A stretch of 64,000 nucleotides of DNA from Listeria farberi (GTDB lineage Bacteria; Bacillota; Bacilli; Lactobacillales; Listeriaceae), in the NCBI RefSeq assembly GCF_014229245.1, contig NZ_JAARZJ010000013.1, forward strand, positions 1 to 64,000. The letters run 5' to 3'. This document shows, in pieces, positions 46,496 to 56,600 of the stretch. The notes under the pieces were generated by a model. That model searched no databases. It saw nothing but the letters and a program-made list of their open reading frames with translations, and was not told the origin of the DNA. The first letter of the stretch is position 1. Each line of letters begins with the position of its first letter. The position numbers were made by a program, and so were the translations under genes.

Positions 46496-48663
46496 ACATA
46501 TCCACCCACTTCCACTTCAAAAACGTCTACATCTTCACTACTAGTTCCAACAAAAACTCGGTGAAGCCCCGGTTCCTGCACTTTTTCAAGTTGATGGTTA
46601 TAGAATGAAAATGCCTCGCTTGTTAATTCAAATGTAACTGTTTTTTCTTCGCCAGCTTGAAGCGCCACTTTTTCAAAAGCTTTTAATTCTTTGACAGGAC
46701 GCGAAATGCTCGCTGTCACATCTTGTAAATACACTTGGATTACTTCTTTTCCAGCAATTTCGCTCGTATTTTTAATAGTTACTTCCACATGAAGCGATTC
46801 GCCTAGGTTTAATTCTGTCGGAAGTTCTGCCGTTTTCAGTGCAAATTCGCTATAGCTTTTTCCGTAACCAAATGGATAAAGTGGTTCATTTGGTATATCA
46901 AGATAATGCGACACATAGCGTTCACCTTTATTTTCCGGTGTTTGTGGTCGTCCAGTGCGTAAATGATTATAATAAACCGGAATTTGACCCGTTGTTTGCG
47001 GGAAGGACATGGATAATTTCCCTGAAGGATTACTTGTACCACTTAATAAATCTGCAGTGACACGACCTGCTTCTGTTCCTGGGAACCATAATTCAAGAAG
47101 CGCATCACTAGATTCTGCTAATTCTTTCACTTCGAGCGGTCTACCATTAAATAATGTAATAACGACTGGTTTTCCTAGTGTTTGGACGAATTTTGCTAAT
47201 TGATATTGTGCTTCTGGTAAACGAATAGTAGCAAGACTTCCTGCTTCACCGCCCCATTCATTTTTTTCACCTAGAGCAAGCACGACAACATCCATATTCT
47301 GTACTATCGCTTTCACTGCCGCTTTGTCTTCTTCTGACAATTCAGTGTACCCTGTTGAAACGATCTCAACTGTTTCAAATACTTCACGCAAACCTGTTTC
47401 AACATTGATACCATCTTTTTCTTCGCCGTATACATTCCAACCGCCGAGAATATCAGGTGACGTTGCAAGCGGACCGACTAAGGCAATTTTTGCTTCTTTA
47501 GCCAGTGGAAGTAATTGGTTTTTATTTTCTAATAACACAGCGGATTCAACGCCTGCTGCACGAGCTTTCCCACGACTTTCATCGGTTAAAATGTCTTTTG
47601 TGCGGTCGTTATTTTTTAATCCGCGATATGGATCTTCAAATAGTCCTAAATCATTTTTTAAAGTTAACATCCGAAGTACTGCTTCATCTAAAAGGCTTTC
47701 GGATAATTTGCCTTCTTCAATTAAACCTTTTAATTCATGGATATAACAAGTCGTCATCATTTCTAAATCAACGCCTGCTTCCATCGAAAACTGTGCAGCT
47801 TCTTTAGGATTTCTGGCTGTTCCGTGATTAATTACCTCGGCAACAGCGCCCCAGTCAGAAATAAGTACACCGTCAAAATCCATTTCACCTCGTAGTACAT
47901 CTCGGTTAAGCCATTTGTTCATTGTTGCTGGAATCCCGTCCACCACATTAAATGCTGTCATAACTAATTTAGCTCCGGCTTGAATTGCTGCATGATAAGC
48001 TGGTAGATAATTTTGATATAGTTCGCGCGTAGACATATTAACTGTGTTGTATTCCAGTCCAGCCTCCGCAGCCCCGTAAGCCGCAAAATGTTTGACACAT
48101 GCCGCCATCTGCTCCAAGTTTTCATGTAGTTTACTCGCATCACCTTGGTAACCATCTACCATTGCTTTTCCAAGTTCACTATTTAAAAATGGATCCTCAC
48201 CAGTTGATTCCATCACACGTCCCCACCGAGGGTCCCGTACTAAATCAAGCATTGGTGAAAAAGTGACATGATGCCCATCTGCCGTTGCTTCGAGCGCCGA
48301 AACTTCTGCCATCACTCGAACAGTCTCCCGGTCAAAAGAACAACCAAGTGCAAGTGGAATAGGAAAAACCGTTTTATAACCATGTATAACATCCGCCATA
48401 AAAACAAGCGGAATTCCTAATCGATTCGTTTTTAAATAAGCTTCTTGAATTCCAATCATATCAAGTGCCGAACTTGATCCAAGTACCGAACCCGCATTTT
48501 CAGTATGCGCATCCGTTAATTTCATTTCTTGAAGAAGTGGCCCTGTTAGTTCTGTATTTTTGCTTGTACCTTTAAAAAGAAAAGGCGAAAGTTGAAGACA
48601 TTGAGCGATTTTTTCATCTAAGGTCATTTGACTAACTAATTCTTGTACTTTTTCTTGTTTCAT
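46492..48663 (-). CDS. GH3 beta-glucosidase for sophoro-oligosaccharides
   Basis: A 723-residue family 3 glycosidase without a signal peptide, so cytosolic. The nucleophile is Asp270 in GVLISDWGAV; KHFAAYGAAE (191-200) and the RDPRWGR segment (143-149) line the site. The second alpha/beta domain and a C-terminal fibronectin-III-like domain (KEVIQVYLQDVTASISRPVKELKAF) follow. The homologous L. innocua enzyme is known to hydrolyse sophorose and short beta-1,2-glucans, finishing what the phosphorylase leaves. ATG 48663 follows GCAGGAGG; the GTG at 48678 is inside that site. First gene of the minus-strand arm. Confidence 0.9.
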   Translation of the reverse strand: MKQEKVQELVSQMTLDEKIAQCLQLSPFLFKGTSKNTELTGPLLQEMKLTDAHTENAGSVLGSSSALDMIGIQEAYLKTNRLGIPLVFMADVIHGYKTVFPIPLALGCSFDRETVRVMAEVSALEATADGHHVTFSPMLDLVRDPRWGRVMESTGEDPFLNSELGKAMVDGYQGDASKLHENLEQMAACVKHFAAYGAAEAGLEYNTVNMSTRELYQNYLPAYHAAIQAGAKLVMTAFNVVDGIPATMNKWLNRDVLRGEMDFDGVLISDWGAVAEVINHGTARNPKEAAQFSMEAGVDLEMMTTCYIHELKGLIEEGKLSESLLDEAVLRMLTLKNDLGLFEDPYRGLKNNDRTKDILTDESRGKARAAGVESAVLLENKNQLLPLAKEAKIALVGPLATSPDILGGWNVYGEEKDGINVETGLREVFETVEIVSTGYTELSEEDKAAVKAIVQNMDVVVLALGEKNEWGGEAGSLATIRLPEAQYQLAKFVQTLGKPVVITLFNGRPLEVKELAESSDALLELWFPGTEAGRVTADLLSGTSNPSGKLSMSFPQTTGQIPVYYNHLRTGRPQTPENKGERYVSHYLDIPNEPLYPFGYGKSYSEFALKTAELPTELNLGESLHVEVTIKNTSEIAGKEVIQVYLQDVTASISRPVKELKAFEKVALQAGEEKTVTFELTSEAFSFYNHQLEKVQEPGLHRVFVGTSSEDVDVFEVEVGGYV

Positions 48664-48685
48664 AGGAACCTCCTGCACACATTTT

Positions 48686-48743
48686 TCGAAACGTTTCTAT
48701 TCAAATATAACAACAGTATAAGCGCTTTCTTTTCTTTAGTCAA
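48686..48743 (-). promoter_or_regulatory. Promoter and LacI-type operator of the GH3-phosphorylase operon
   Basis: On the minus strand TTGACT (48738-48743), 17 bp, TATACT (48715-48720). Operator TCGAAACGTTTCTA (48686-48699, read on plus) sits about 16-29 bases downstream of the -10, placed for roadblock or initiation repression. Confidence 0.85.
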
Positions 48744-48900
48744 CCAAAACTAACATTCACATGGTGAAAACATCCGATTTTTCTATTTCTTCTATATTAT
48801 CTCGTTTCCAAAAAAATCCATTCAACAAGTTTCTCACTACCGAAAATCATTGATACACAACAGTTAATCTCTATAATTTAAAAATAAAATAACAATTTAC
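48744..48900. other. Spacer between the divergent glucan promoters
   Basis: About 160 bases between the two promoter regions. It is A+T-rich, and I see no gene, hairpin or repeat in it. Its length would allow looping between the two operators. Confidence 0.5.
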
Positions 48901-48950
48901 TTGAAACCGATTACATTATATACTATAATAACCTTGTCGAAACGTTTCTA
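48901..48950 (+). promoter_or_regulatory. Promoter, cre site and LacI-type operator of the binding-protein operon
   Basis: TTGAAA (48901-48906), 17 bp, TATAAT (48924-48929). A cre site TGAAACCGATTACA (48902-48915), which fits TGWAANCGNTNWCA at every position, overlaps the -35. Operator TCGAAACGTTTCTA (48937-48950) covers the transcript start. This predicts CcpA repression plus local LacI repression. Confidence 0.9.
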
Positions 48951-49092
48951 TAAAATATTGTGTATGTGAATTTATTTTCACAATTTGCTTCATCCCGTAC
49001 GGCGCTCAAGTTCCGTACAACAGTTTTTATTCTTTAACAGCTTTTAGCTAGTCAAATTGCTTTGAAAAAAACAAAAAAATGGAGGAAAAATC

Positions 49093-50337
49093 ATGAAGAA
49101 AAAGATGTTTGTCGTATTAGCTTTAGTGTTATCGCTTAGTTTGGTATTAATGGCGTGTGGCGGGTCAAAGGATGATGTGAATTCCAGCGATTCTAAAGTA
49201 TTAAATGTTTGGGCAATGGGAGATGAAGCCAAGTCATTAAAAGAACTCGCACAAAAATTCACGAAAGATACTGGCATCGAAGTCAAAGTTCAAGTTATTC
49301 CTTGGGCAAATGCACATGATAAATTACTTACAGCTGTTGCTTCTAAATCCGGTCCTGATGTAGTCCAAATGGGAACTACTTGGATGCCTGAATTTGTCGA
49401 AGCTGGTGCGTTACTAGATATTACAAAAGATGTCGAAAAAAGTAAAAATATGAATTCTGATTTATTTTTCCCTGGTTCCGTGAAAACAACTCAATTTGAT
49501 GGCAAAACTTACGGTGTTCCGTGGTATGCAGAAACTCGCGTATTATTCTACCGTACCGATTTACTGAAAAAAGTTGGTTATAATGAAGCGCCAAAAACTT
49601 GGGACGAACTTTCCGACGCTGCACTAAAACTTTCTAAACGTGGTAAAGATATGTACGGCTTTGCCATTGATCCAAACGAACAAACGACTGGTTTCATTTT
49701 CGGACGTCAAAACGGCTCCCCTCTTTTCGATAAAGATGGTCAACCAGTATTCAATAAAAAACCTTTCGTAGACACTGTTACTTATTTAGATAGTTTCATT
49801 AAAAATGGTTCTGCTCCAGACACTGATCTTGGTTTAGATGCATCTCAAAGCTTCGGCGGCGACGGCATTGTGCCAATGTTCATGAGTGGTCCTTGGATGG
49901 TTAATACACTGAAAGACACTGCCCCTGACATTGACGGAAAATGGGCAACTGCTGTACTACCTAAAAAAGAAAATAACGAATCAAGCCTTGGTGGCGCTAA
50001 CCTTTCCATTTTCAAATATAGTGATAAGAAAGATGATGCTCTAAAATTCATGGACTACATGAGTCAACCTGATGTGCAATTATCTTGGTTAAAAGATACA
50101 AACTCCATGCCAGCTCGTATGGATGCTTGGGAAGATGATATGCTGAAAAATGACCCTTACTACAAAGTATTCGGCGAACAAATGAAAACAGCTGAACCAA
50201 TGCCACTTATCCCACAATTTGAAGAAATTGCTCAATTATACGGAAAATCTTGGGAACAAATTTACCGTGGCGGTGCAGATGTACAAACACAAATGGATAC
50301 ATTTAACGATCAAGTAGAAGCACTTCTTAAAAAATAA
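49093..50337 (+). CDS. Sophoro-oligosaccharide ABC transporter binding lipoprotein
   Basis: A 414-residue cluster-1 sugar-binding protein. A lipoprotein signal peptide ends at lipobox LMAC with Cys22. VLNVWAMGDEAKSLKELAQKF begins the mature fold, and GDGIVPMFMSGPWMVNTLKD near 258-275 is typical of this family. The L. innocua counterpart binds beta-1,2-gluco-oligosaccharides. Anchored outside the membrane, it feeds the two permeases encoded next. TGGAGGAAAA precedes the ATG. A hairpin follows the gene, probably to keep its mRNA more abundant than that of the permeases. Confidence 0.9.
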   Translation: MKKKMFVVLALVLSLSLVLMACGGSKDDVNSSDSKVLNVWAMGDEAKSLKELAQKFTKDTGIEVKVQVIPWANAHDKLLTAVASKSGPDVVQMGTTWMPEFVEAGALLDITKDVEKSKNMNSDLFFPGSVKTTQFDGKTYGVPWYAETRVLFYRTDLLKKVGYNEAPKTWDELSDAALKLSKRGKDMYGFAIDPNEQTTGFIFGRQNGSPLFDKDGQPVFNKKPFVDTVTYLDSFIKNGSAPDTDLGLDASQSFGGDGIVPMFMSGPWMVNTLKDTAPDIDGKWATAVLPKKENNESSLGGANLSIFKYSDKKDDALKFMDYMSQPDVQLSWLKDTNSMPARMDAWEDDMLKNDPYYKVFGEQMKTAEPMPLIPQFEEIAQLYGKSWEQIYRGGADVQTQMDTFNDQVEALLKK

Positions 50338-50343
50338 CGAATA

Positions 50344-50380
50344 AAAAGGGCAAATGATTTATTCTGCCATTTGCCCTTTT
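50344..50380 (+). terminator. Intercistronic hairpin after the binding-protein gene
   Basis: AAAAGGGCAAATG / CATTTGCCCTTTT, a perfect 13-bp stem with an 11-base loop between binding protein and permease. The T-run is only the four T of the stem, so partial termination or 3' mRNA protection is likelier than full stop. Confidence 0.75.
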
Positions 50381-50397
50381 AGAATGGACTGGATGTT

Positions 50398-51291
50398 ATG
50401 AAACAATTTTTAAATAAAAATACACCCTATTTGTTTATATCGCCAGCACTGTTTTTACTTCTTCTGTTTTCCCTACTTCCGATTTTGCTTGCTTTTGTCA
50501 TCAGTTTTACGGACATAGATTTAGTCGGGCTTGCCGATTACTCTAAAATTAACTTTGTTGGTGTGGACAATTACGTCAATATTATGCAAGACCCGGTATT
50601 TTTAAAATCTATTTTTAACACGCTTTTCTATGTAGTTATTGGCGTTCCACTGGTTATCGTTTGCTCGCTTGGTATTGCGCTTATGATTAACTTTTCGCAA
50701 GCAAAGATTTTCCAATTTTTCCGGTTAATTTTCTATACTCCTTCAATTACAAACGTTGTCGCTGTAGCCGTTGTTTGGAGTTACTTATATAATCCGCGCT
50801 TTGGTTTACTTAACTATTTGCTTTCGTTTTTAGACCTAGGACCAGTTCCATGGTTACAAGACCCTACAATTGCAAAATTATCCCTGATTATCCTAGCTGT
50901 TTGGCGAGCAATCGGTGTAAATATGATTATTTTCTTAGCCGCACTTCAAGGCATTCCACGTGAATATTATGAAGCAGCCTCACTTGATGGAGCAAATAGC
51001 CGCCAACAACTATTTAAAATTACTGTTCCAATGCTTCGTTTCGCGATTTTCTTTGTAACAGTTACAACAATGATCGGTTGGTTACAATTCTTCGAGGAGC
51101 CGTTCGTTATGACAGAAGGTGGACCACTTGATAGTACAAACTCTGTCGCACTCTTTATTTATCAAAATGGTTTCCAATTAAGTAAATTTGGTTATGCCGC
51201 TGCTGGATCGTTTATCTTGTTTATCGCGATTATTATTATCACGATTATTCAATTCCGGATTCAGCGCAAAAATAATGATGGGGATATTTAA
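50398..51291 (+). CDS. Sugar ABC transporter permease (first)
   Basis: A 297-residue MalF-type permease with six membrane segments. The cytoplasmic EAA loop is EYYEAASLDGANSRQQLFKITVPML (around residue 195-220), which docks to the ATPase. No gene for a MalK/MsmX-type ATPase is found in the locus, so the shared multi-sugar ATPase encoded elsewhere is inferred. It is separated from the second permease gene by 17 bases. Confidence 0.9.
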   Translation: MKQFLNKNTPYLFISPALFLLLLFSLLPILLAFVISFTDIDLVGLADYSKINFVGVDNYVNIMQDPVFLKSIFNTLFYVVIGVPLVIVCSLGIALMINFSQAKIFQFFRLIFYTPSITNVVAVAVVWSYLYNPRFGLLNYLLSFLDLGPVPWLQDPTIAKLSLIILAVWRAIGVNMIIFLAALQGIPREYYEAASLDGANSRQQLFKITVPMLRFAIFFVTVTTMIGWLQFFEEPFVMTEGGPLDSTNSVALFIYQNGFQLSKFGYAAAGSFILFIAIIIITIIQFRIQRKNNDGDI

Positions 51292-51308
51292 GAGAGGAGT
51301 GTTTATAA

Positions 51309-52139
51309 ATGAATCAATATAGACAAAAGTCGCGCGGCGCTCAAATTGCCGTCATTAGTATTTTAACGGTTGGCGGATTCTTTATGATTTTACCGTTCAT
51401 TTGGATGGTGCTCTCCTCTTTGAAAACGGATGCTGAAATTTTAAAAATCCCACCTACTATTTGGCCAGAAACTTTTACACTAGATAATTTCACCAAACTA
51501 TTCACTGAAATGGACTTTGCTATTTACTTAAAAAATACGTTAATCATTGTGTTCTTCTCGTTTTTCGGTTTATTTTTAAATGCGATGGCGGGTTACGGCT
51601 TTGCTAAATTTAAATTTAAAGGGAAAAACAAGTTATTTTATCTTGTTCTGGCTACGATGATGATTCCAGGGCAAGTAACAATGATTCCGGTTTACTTGCT
51701 GCTTAATGCGGCTGGATTAACGAATACAATGACAGGGATTGTGCTTCCTGGACTTGTTGGTGCATTCGGGATTTTCTTATTCCGACAATTTATGTCAACC
51801 ATTTCCGACGATTTACTAGAAGCAGCAAGGCTCGATGGTGCTAGTGAATTTTACATTTTCTGGCGGATTGTTATTCCGATTTCCAGACCAGTGCTTGCGG
51901 TTCAAGGGATTCTTACCTTTATCGCTGGTTGGAACTCGTTCTTATGGCCGTTAATTATCGCCAACGATGAAAAATTCTATACCCTATCAGTTGGACTTCA
52001 ATTATTAAAAGGTCAATATGGTAGCAACTATGCCTTACAAATGGCTGGGGCAACCTTCATGGTTATTCCAATCATCTTAATTTTCATGACTTTCCAAAAA
52101 TATATTTTAAAAGGCTTCAATGTTTCTGGAATGAAATAA
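51309..52139 (+). CDS. Sugar ABC transporter permease (second)
   Basis: A 276-residue MalG-type permease with six membrane segments. EAA loop DLLEAARLDGASEFYIFWRIVIPISRP near residue 172-198. AGRGGAGTG-like Shine-Dalgarno (AGAGGAGTG) precedes the ATG. It forms the heterodimeric channel with the upstream permease for import of beta-1,2-gluco-oligosaccharides. Last gene of the plus-strand arm. Confidence 0.9.
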   Translation: MNQYRQKSRGAQIAVISILTVGGFFMILPFIWMVLSSLKTDAEILKIPPTIWPETFTLDNFTKLFTEMDFAIYLKNTLIIVFFSFFGLFLNAMAGYGFAKFKFKGKNKLFYLVLATMMIPGQVTMIPVYLLLNAAGLTNTMTGIVLPGLVGAFGIFLFRQFMSTISDDLLEAARLDGASEFYIFWRIVIPISRPVLAVQGILTFIAGWNSFLWPLIIANDEKFYTLSVGLQLLKGQYGSNYALQMAGATFMVIPIILIFMTFQKYILKGFNVSGMK

Positions 52140-52145
52140 TGGACC

Positions 52146-52184
52146 AAAAAAGAGCTTACCCTTTTTTAGGATAAGCTCTTTTTT
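52146..52184. terminator. Bidirectional terminator
   Basis: AAAAAAGAGCTTA / TAAGCTCTTTTTT with a mostly T loop. It ends the permease operon (+) and the glutamate synthase operon (-), whose stop codon is at 52186. Confidence 0.9.
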
Positions 52185-52185
52185 A

Positions 52186-53655
52186 TTAAGGTAAAAATGT
52201 TTCACCCATCAAGTAAAAGTCAACTTCACGAGCCGCTTCTCTTCCTTCTGCAATTGCCGTTACTACTAAGCTTTGACCATGACGTGCATCGCCGCAAGCA
52301 AATACGCCTTCTTCGCTTGTACGGTAAAATCCTTTAGCAGCATCAATTGTATGGCGTTCTGTTTTTCCTACACCGAAGTTTGTAAAAATATCTTCTGTTG
52401 TACCTGCAAAACCGATGGCGATTAAAACCATATCTACTTCAAAATATTTTTCGCTGCCTTCTACAGGAATATATTTCCTTTCTTTCTTGTTTTCCACTAC
52501 TTCTATAGTATGCAGTCCCACAAGATTTCCCGCCTCGTCTTTTTCAAAAGATGTAGTATTAATGAGATACTCACGTGGATCTCTTCCGTATACCGCTTCT
52601 GCTTCTTCGTGCGCGTAGTCCATTTTAAAAACGCGTGGATATTGTGGCCAAGGATTCTCTCCAGCACGTAATTCAGGAAGTTTATCTTGAATACCAAATT
52701 GATAAATACTTTTTGCACCTTGTCTTAGTGCAGTTGCTACACAGTCGGCGCCTGTATCCCCGCCACCGATAATTACCACATTTTTATCTTTAGCGGAGAT
52801 GGTTTGGTTCCCGCCGTTGTCCAAATTATCCCGCGTGCTTTGCGATAAATACGGAACAGCAAAGTGAATACCAGCTGCATCACGTCCAGCAAGTGGGATA
52901 TCTCGTGCATTACCGGCTCCTGTCGCAAGAACGATAGAATCATACTCTTCGCGTAGTTCTGCAAAAGTAACATCTGTCCCTGCTGCAACACCTGTGACGA
53001 ATTCGATTCCTTCTTCCGCCATCAAGTTCACTCGGCGCGTTACTTGTTCTTTCTCTAGTTTCATCGTTGGAATACCGTACATTAATAAGCCACCAATGCG
53101 ATCACTTTTTTCAATGACCGTTACGCTATGGCCAGCTTTATTCAATTGATCGGCGCAGGCAAGTCCAGCCGGTCCTGATCCAATTACAGCAATTCGTTTA
53201 CCGGTACGTTTTTTAGGAGGAGCCGGTTTAATCCAGCCTTCTTCAAAACCTCGGTCAATAATCGCTTTTTCGATGGATTTAATCCCTACAGCAGGTTCCG
53301 AAATTGCCACCGTACAGCCACCTTCACACGGTGCCGGGCAAATTCGACCAGTAAATTCCGGAAAATTATTTGTTTTTAATAGTAATTGTAATGCCTCATA
53401 CCAGTCCCCTCGGTAAACAGCATCATTCCACTCTGGAATTAAATTATGCAGCGGACAACCTGATACGCCGTTTTTAATCTCCATTCCTACACTACAAAAC
53501 GGTACGCCACAATCCATGCAACGAGCCGCTTGTAAAGTTAAATCTGCTACCGGCATTGGTAAACTATATTCGTTCCAGTCACGGGTCCGACTTTTCGGAT
53601 CACGCCCTGGAGAGGGAATTCGGTCATATTCCATAAATCCAGTTGCTTTTCCCAT
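52186..53655 (-). CDS. gltD: Glutamate synthase small (beta) subunit
   Basis: A 489-residue NADPH/FAD subunit. The N-terminal Cys clusters (ARCMDCGVPFCSVG near 45-58 and CPLHNLIPEWN; CPAPCEGGC near 105) bind two 4Fe-4S centres. FAD motif IAVIGSGPAGLACADQLNKAGH is near 155-176, and NADPH motif VVIIGGGDTGADCVATALRQGA near 295. It passes electrons from NADPH to the large subunit. It lies 14 bases downstream of the large-subunit gene. Confidence 0.95.
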   Translation of the reverse strand: MGKATGFMEYDRIPSPGRDPKSRTRDWNEYSLPMPVADLTLQAARCMDCGVPFCSVGMEIKNGVSGCPLHNLIPEWNDAVYRGDWYEALQLLLKTNNFPEFTGRICPAPCEGGCTVAISEPAVGIKSIEKAIIDRGFEEGWIKPAPPKKRTGKRIAVIGSGPAGLACADQLNKAGHSVTVIEKSDRIGGLLMYGIPTMKLEKEQVTRRVNLMAEEGIEFVTGVAAGTDVTFAELREEYDSIVLATGAGNARDIPLAGRDAAGIHFAVPYLSQSTRDNLDNGGNQTISAKDKNVVIIGGGDTGADCVATALRQGAKSIYQFGIQDKLPELRAGENPWPQYPRVFKMDYAHEEAEAVYGRDPREYLINTTSFEKDEAGNLVGLHTIEVVENKKERKYIPVEGSEKYFEVDMVLIAIGFAGTTEDIFTNFGVGKTERHTIDAAKGFYRTSEEGVFACGDARHGQSLVVTAIAEGREAAREVDFYLMGETFLP

Positions 53656-53669
53656 GGTTTCACTCCTCT

Positions 53670-56600
53670 CTATTTCGCCACTCCGGCAACTAATTTTCCA
53701 TCTTTATGTTCATAAAAAGCTTGTAATTCTGCTTCATCGTGTGTTTTTCCAGTTTGTTCTAGTGAAGTTATTCTTGTTAGCATCATTTCATATTCGTTTG
53801 GAATGACGAAAATGAAATTCGCCTTTTCATCTTCCCAGTTACTAAGAATTTCTTTTGCAAACTCACTTCCAGTAAAGTTAGCATGTTGCTCGATTAATTG
53901 TTTTAGTTTAGCTAATTCTGGTGCAGATAACGTAGACCTACTGTTTACAAGTTCGTGGTTGATTTTTGTAGTTGTTTCCTGGCTGTTTTCCGTATAAATG
54001 TAAGCAACCCCACCAGACATTCCAGCTGCAAAGTTCTCACCAATATCACCAAGAACAACTACCGTACCTCCTGTCATATATTCGCAACCATTGTCGCCGA
54101 TACCTTCTACTACAGCTGTTGCACCACTATTACGTACAGCAAATCGTGCACCTGCTTTTCCGTGCATATACGCATATCCACCTGTTGCCCCGTAAAGCGT
54201 TACATTTCCAACAATCGCAGAGTCATGAGCTTTAATTGGCGTTCTATAATCTGGACTCACAATCAATTTGCCACCAGAAAGTCCTTTTCCAAAGTAATCA
54301 TTGGCATCGCCGTGAATTCGGAGCGTCATGCCAAGTGGCGTATAAGCACCGAAGCTTTGTCCAGCTGAACCAACAAAATCGAGTGAAATGGTATCTTCCG
54401 GCAATCCTTCTGCACCATATTTTTTGCTAATAAAGGAACCAGCAATCGTTCCAATCGCGCGGTCAACATTCCGTACATCGAAAATTCCAGTTACTTTTTC
54501 ACCATTTTCTAGTGCTGGCTGAATTAATGGCACAAGTTCGCGCATATCGAGTGTTTGGTTGATTTTGTGGTCTTGTTGTTTTGTGCAATATTGGACTTGG
54601 TTTTTATAGAAATCATCGCTATAAAGCATATTCGAAAAATCGATATATTTTGCTTTCCAATGCGCTTCTTTTTTCTCGTGAGTAGTTAAAAATTCTTTAT
54701 GTCCAATGATTTCTGTTAAACTTCTAAAGCCAAGTTCTGCCATCATTTCACGCATTTCAGCAACGATAAAATGGAAGAAGTTCACGACATAATCTGCTGA
54801 ACCACTGAATTTTTTCCGAAGCTCAGGATTTTGCGTTGCTACCCCAACTGGACATGTATCTAAATGGCAAACACGCATCATCACACAACCTAATGTTACG
54901 AGTGGCGCGGTTGCAAAACCGAATTCTTCTGCGCCGAGCATGGCCGCAACAAGGACGTCTTTCCCTGTCATTAACTTACCGTCAGTTTCCACAACCACTT
55001 TGTTTCTAAGTCCATTGAGAAGTAACGTTTGGTGTGTTTCTGCTAAGCCAATTTCCCACGGTACTCCTGCATGACGGATACTTGTTCTTGCCGCGGCACC
55101 AGTTCCGCCTTCATAACCACTTACCAAAATAACGTCGGCATTTCCTTTTGCTACACCCGCAGCAATCGTACCAATACCAGTTTTCGAAACTAGCTTCACA
55201 TTGATCCGTGCATTTTGATTCGCATTTTTCAAATCAAAAATCAGCTGAGATAAATCTTCAATGGAATAAATGTCATGATGTGGTGGTGGTGAAATCAATC
55301 CTACACCTGTTGTTGAACCACGTGTTTTCGAAATCCATGGATAAACTTTATTCCCTGGCAAGTGTCCACCTTCACCGGGTTTTGCCCCTTGAGCCATCTT
55401 GATTTGTAGCTCTTCGGCATTGACTAAGTAATGGCTTGTTACACCAAAACGACCAGATGCAATTTGTTTGATAGCACTTCTACGCCAGTCGCCATTTGCG
55501 TCAGGAATAAAGCGGTTCGGGTTTTCGCCGCCTTCTCCACTATTACTTTTCCCGCCGATACGGTTCATTGCGATAGCAAGCGCTTCATGAGCTTCTTGAC
55601 TAATCGAACCATAAGACATCGCGCCAGACTTAAATCGTTTAAAAATCGCTTCTGCCGGCTCTACTTCATCCAGTGGAATCGGCTTGCGGTCACTTGTAAA
55701 CGTTAATAACCCCCTTAAAAAGGCATTATTTTGATTTTGCATTAAATCTGAATATAGATTATATGTTTCTCGATCATTTTCTCGAGTAGCTTGTTGCAAA
55801 GAATGAATCGCAAGTGGGTTATATACGTGATATTCTCCGTTTGAGCGCCACTGATACTCTCCGCCTGTATTAAGTGTGAAACTTTGGTACCCGATATCAT
55901 GATAGGCTTCGCGGTGTCGCAACCAAGCTTCTTGCGCGATAACTTCCAGTGGAATTCCACCAATTTGTGAGGCTGTTCCCGGGAAATAATTTTTAATCAC
56001 ATCATCGCCAATCCCAATCGCTTCAAAAATCTGGGCACCACGGTAACTTTGAACGGTAGAAATCCCCATTTTTGACATGATTTTTAAAATCCCATCGGTA
56101 ATTGCTTCAATATATCGGCTTTCCGCCTCATCTAGCGTGAAGCCTTTAATACGTCCTTCTTTAATTAAGCCATCAAATGTATCAATTGCAAGACTTGGAA
56201 ATACTGCGTCTGCCCCGTAGCCAATTAAAAGCGCACATTGATGAACGTCTCTTGCTTCTGCCGTTTTGATAATAATACTCACTTGAGTTCGCGTTCCAGC
56301 TTTAACTAAATGATGATGTAAGCCGCTGACAGCTAAAAGGGCTGGAATTCCAATCCAATCTGCGTTCACCCCGTCGTCTGATAAAATAAGCAATTCTGCC
56401 CCACCTGCGATTTTTTCATCTGCTTCTGCAAATAATACTTCTAAACGTGCCGCTAAACCATCCCGTTCCTCTGCTTTAAATAAAATTGGTAAAGTAACAG
56501 TTGGTTGGGCAAATTTTGTTTGTTGCTCAAGTGCTCTAAATTCCCTTCGAGATAAAATAGGCGTTTTCAAACGAATCCGGTTTGCATTTTGAGCAGATGG

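Noticed and set aside
48744-48900. A small gene or RNA in the glucan spacer
   Set aside because: No frame with a ribosome site and no hairpin with a T-run is visible.
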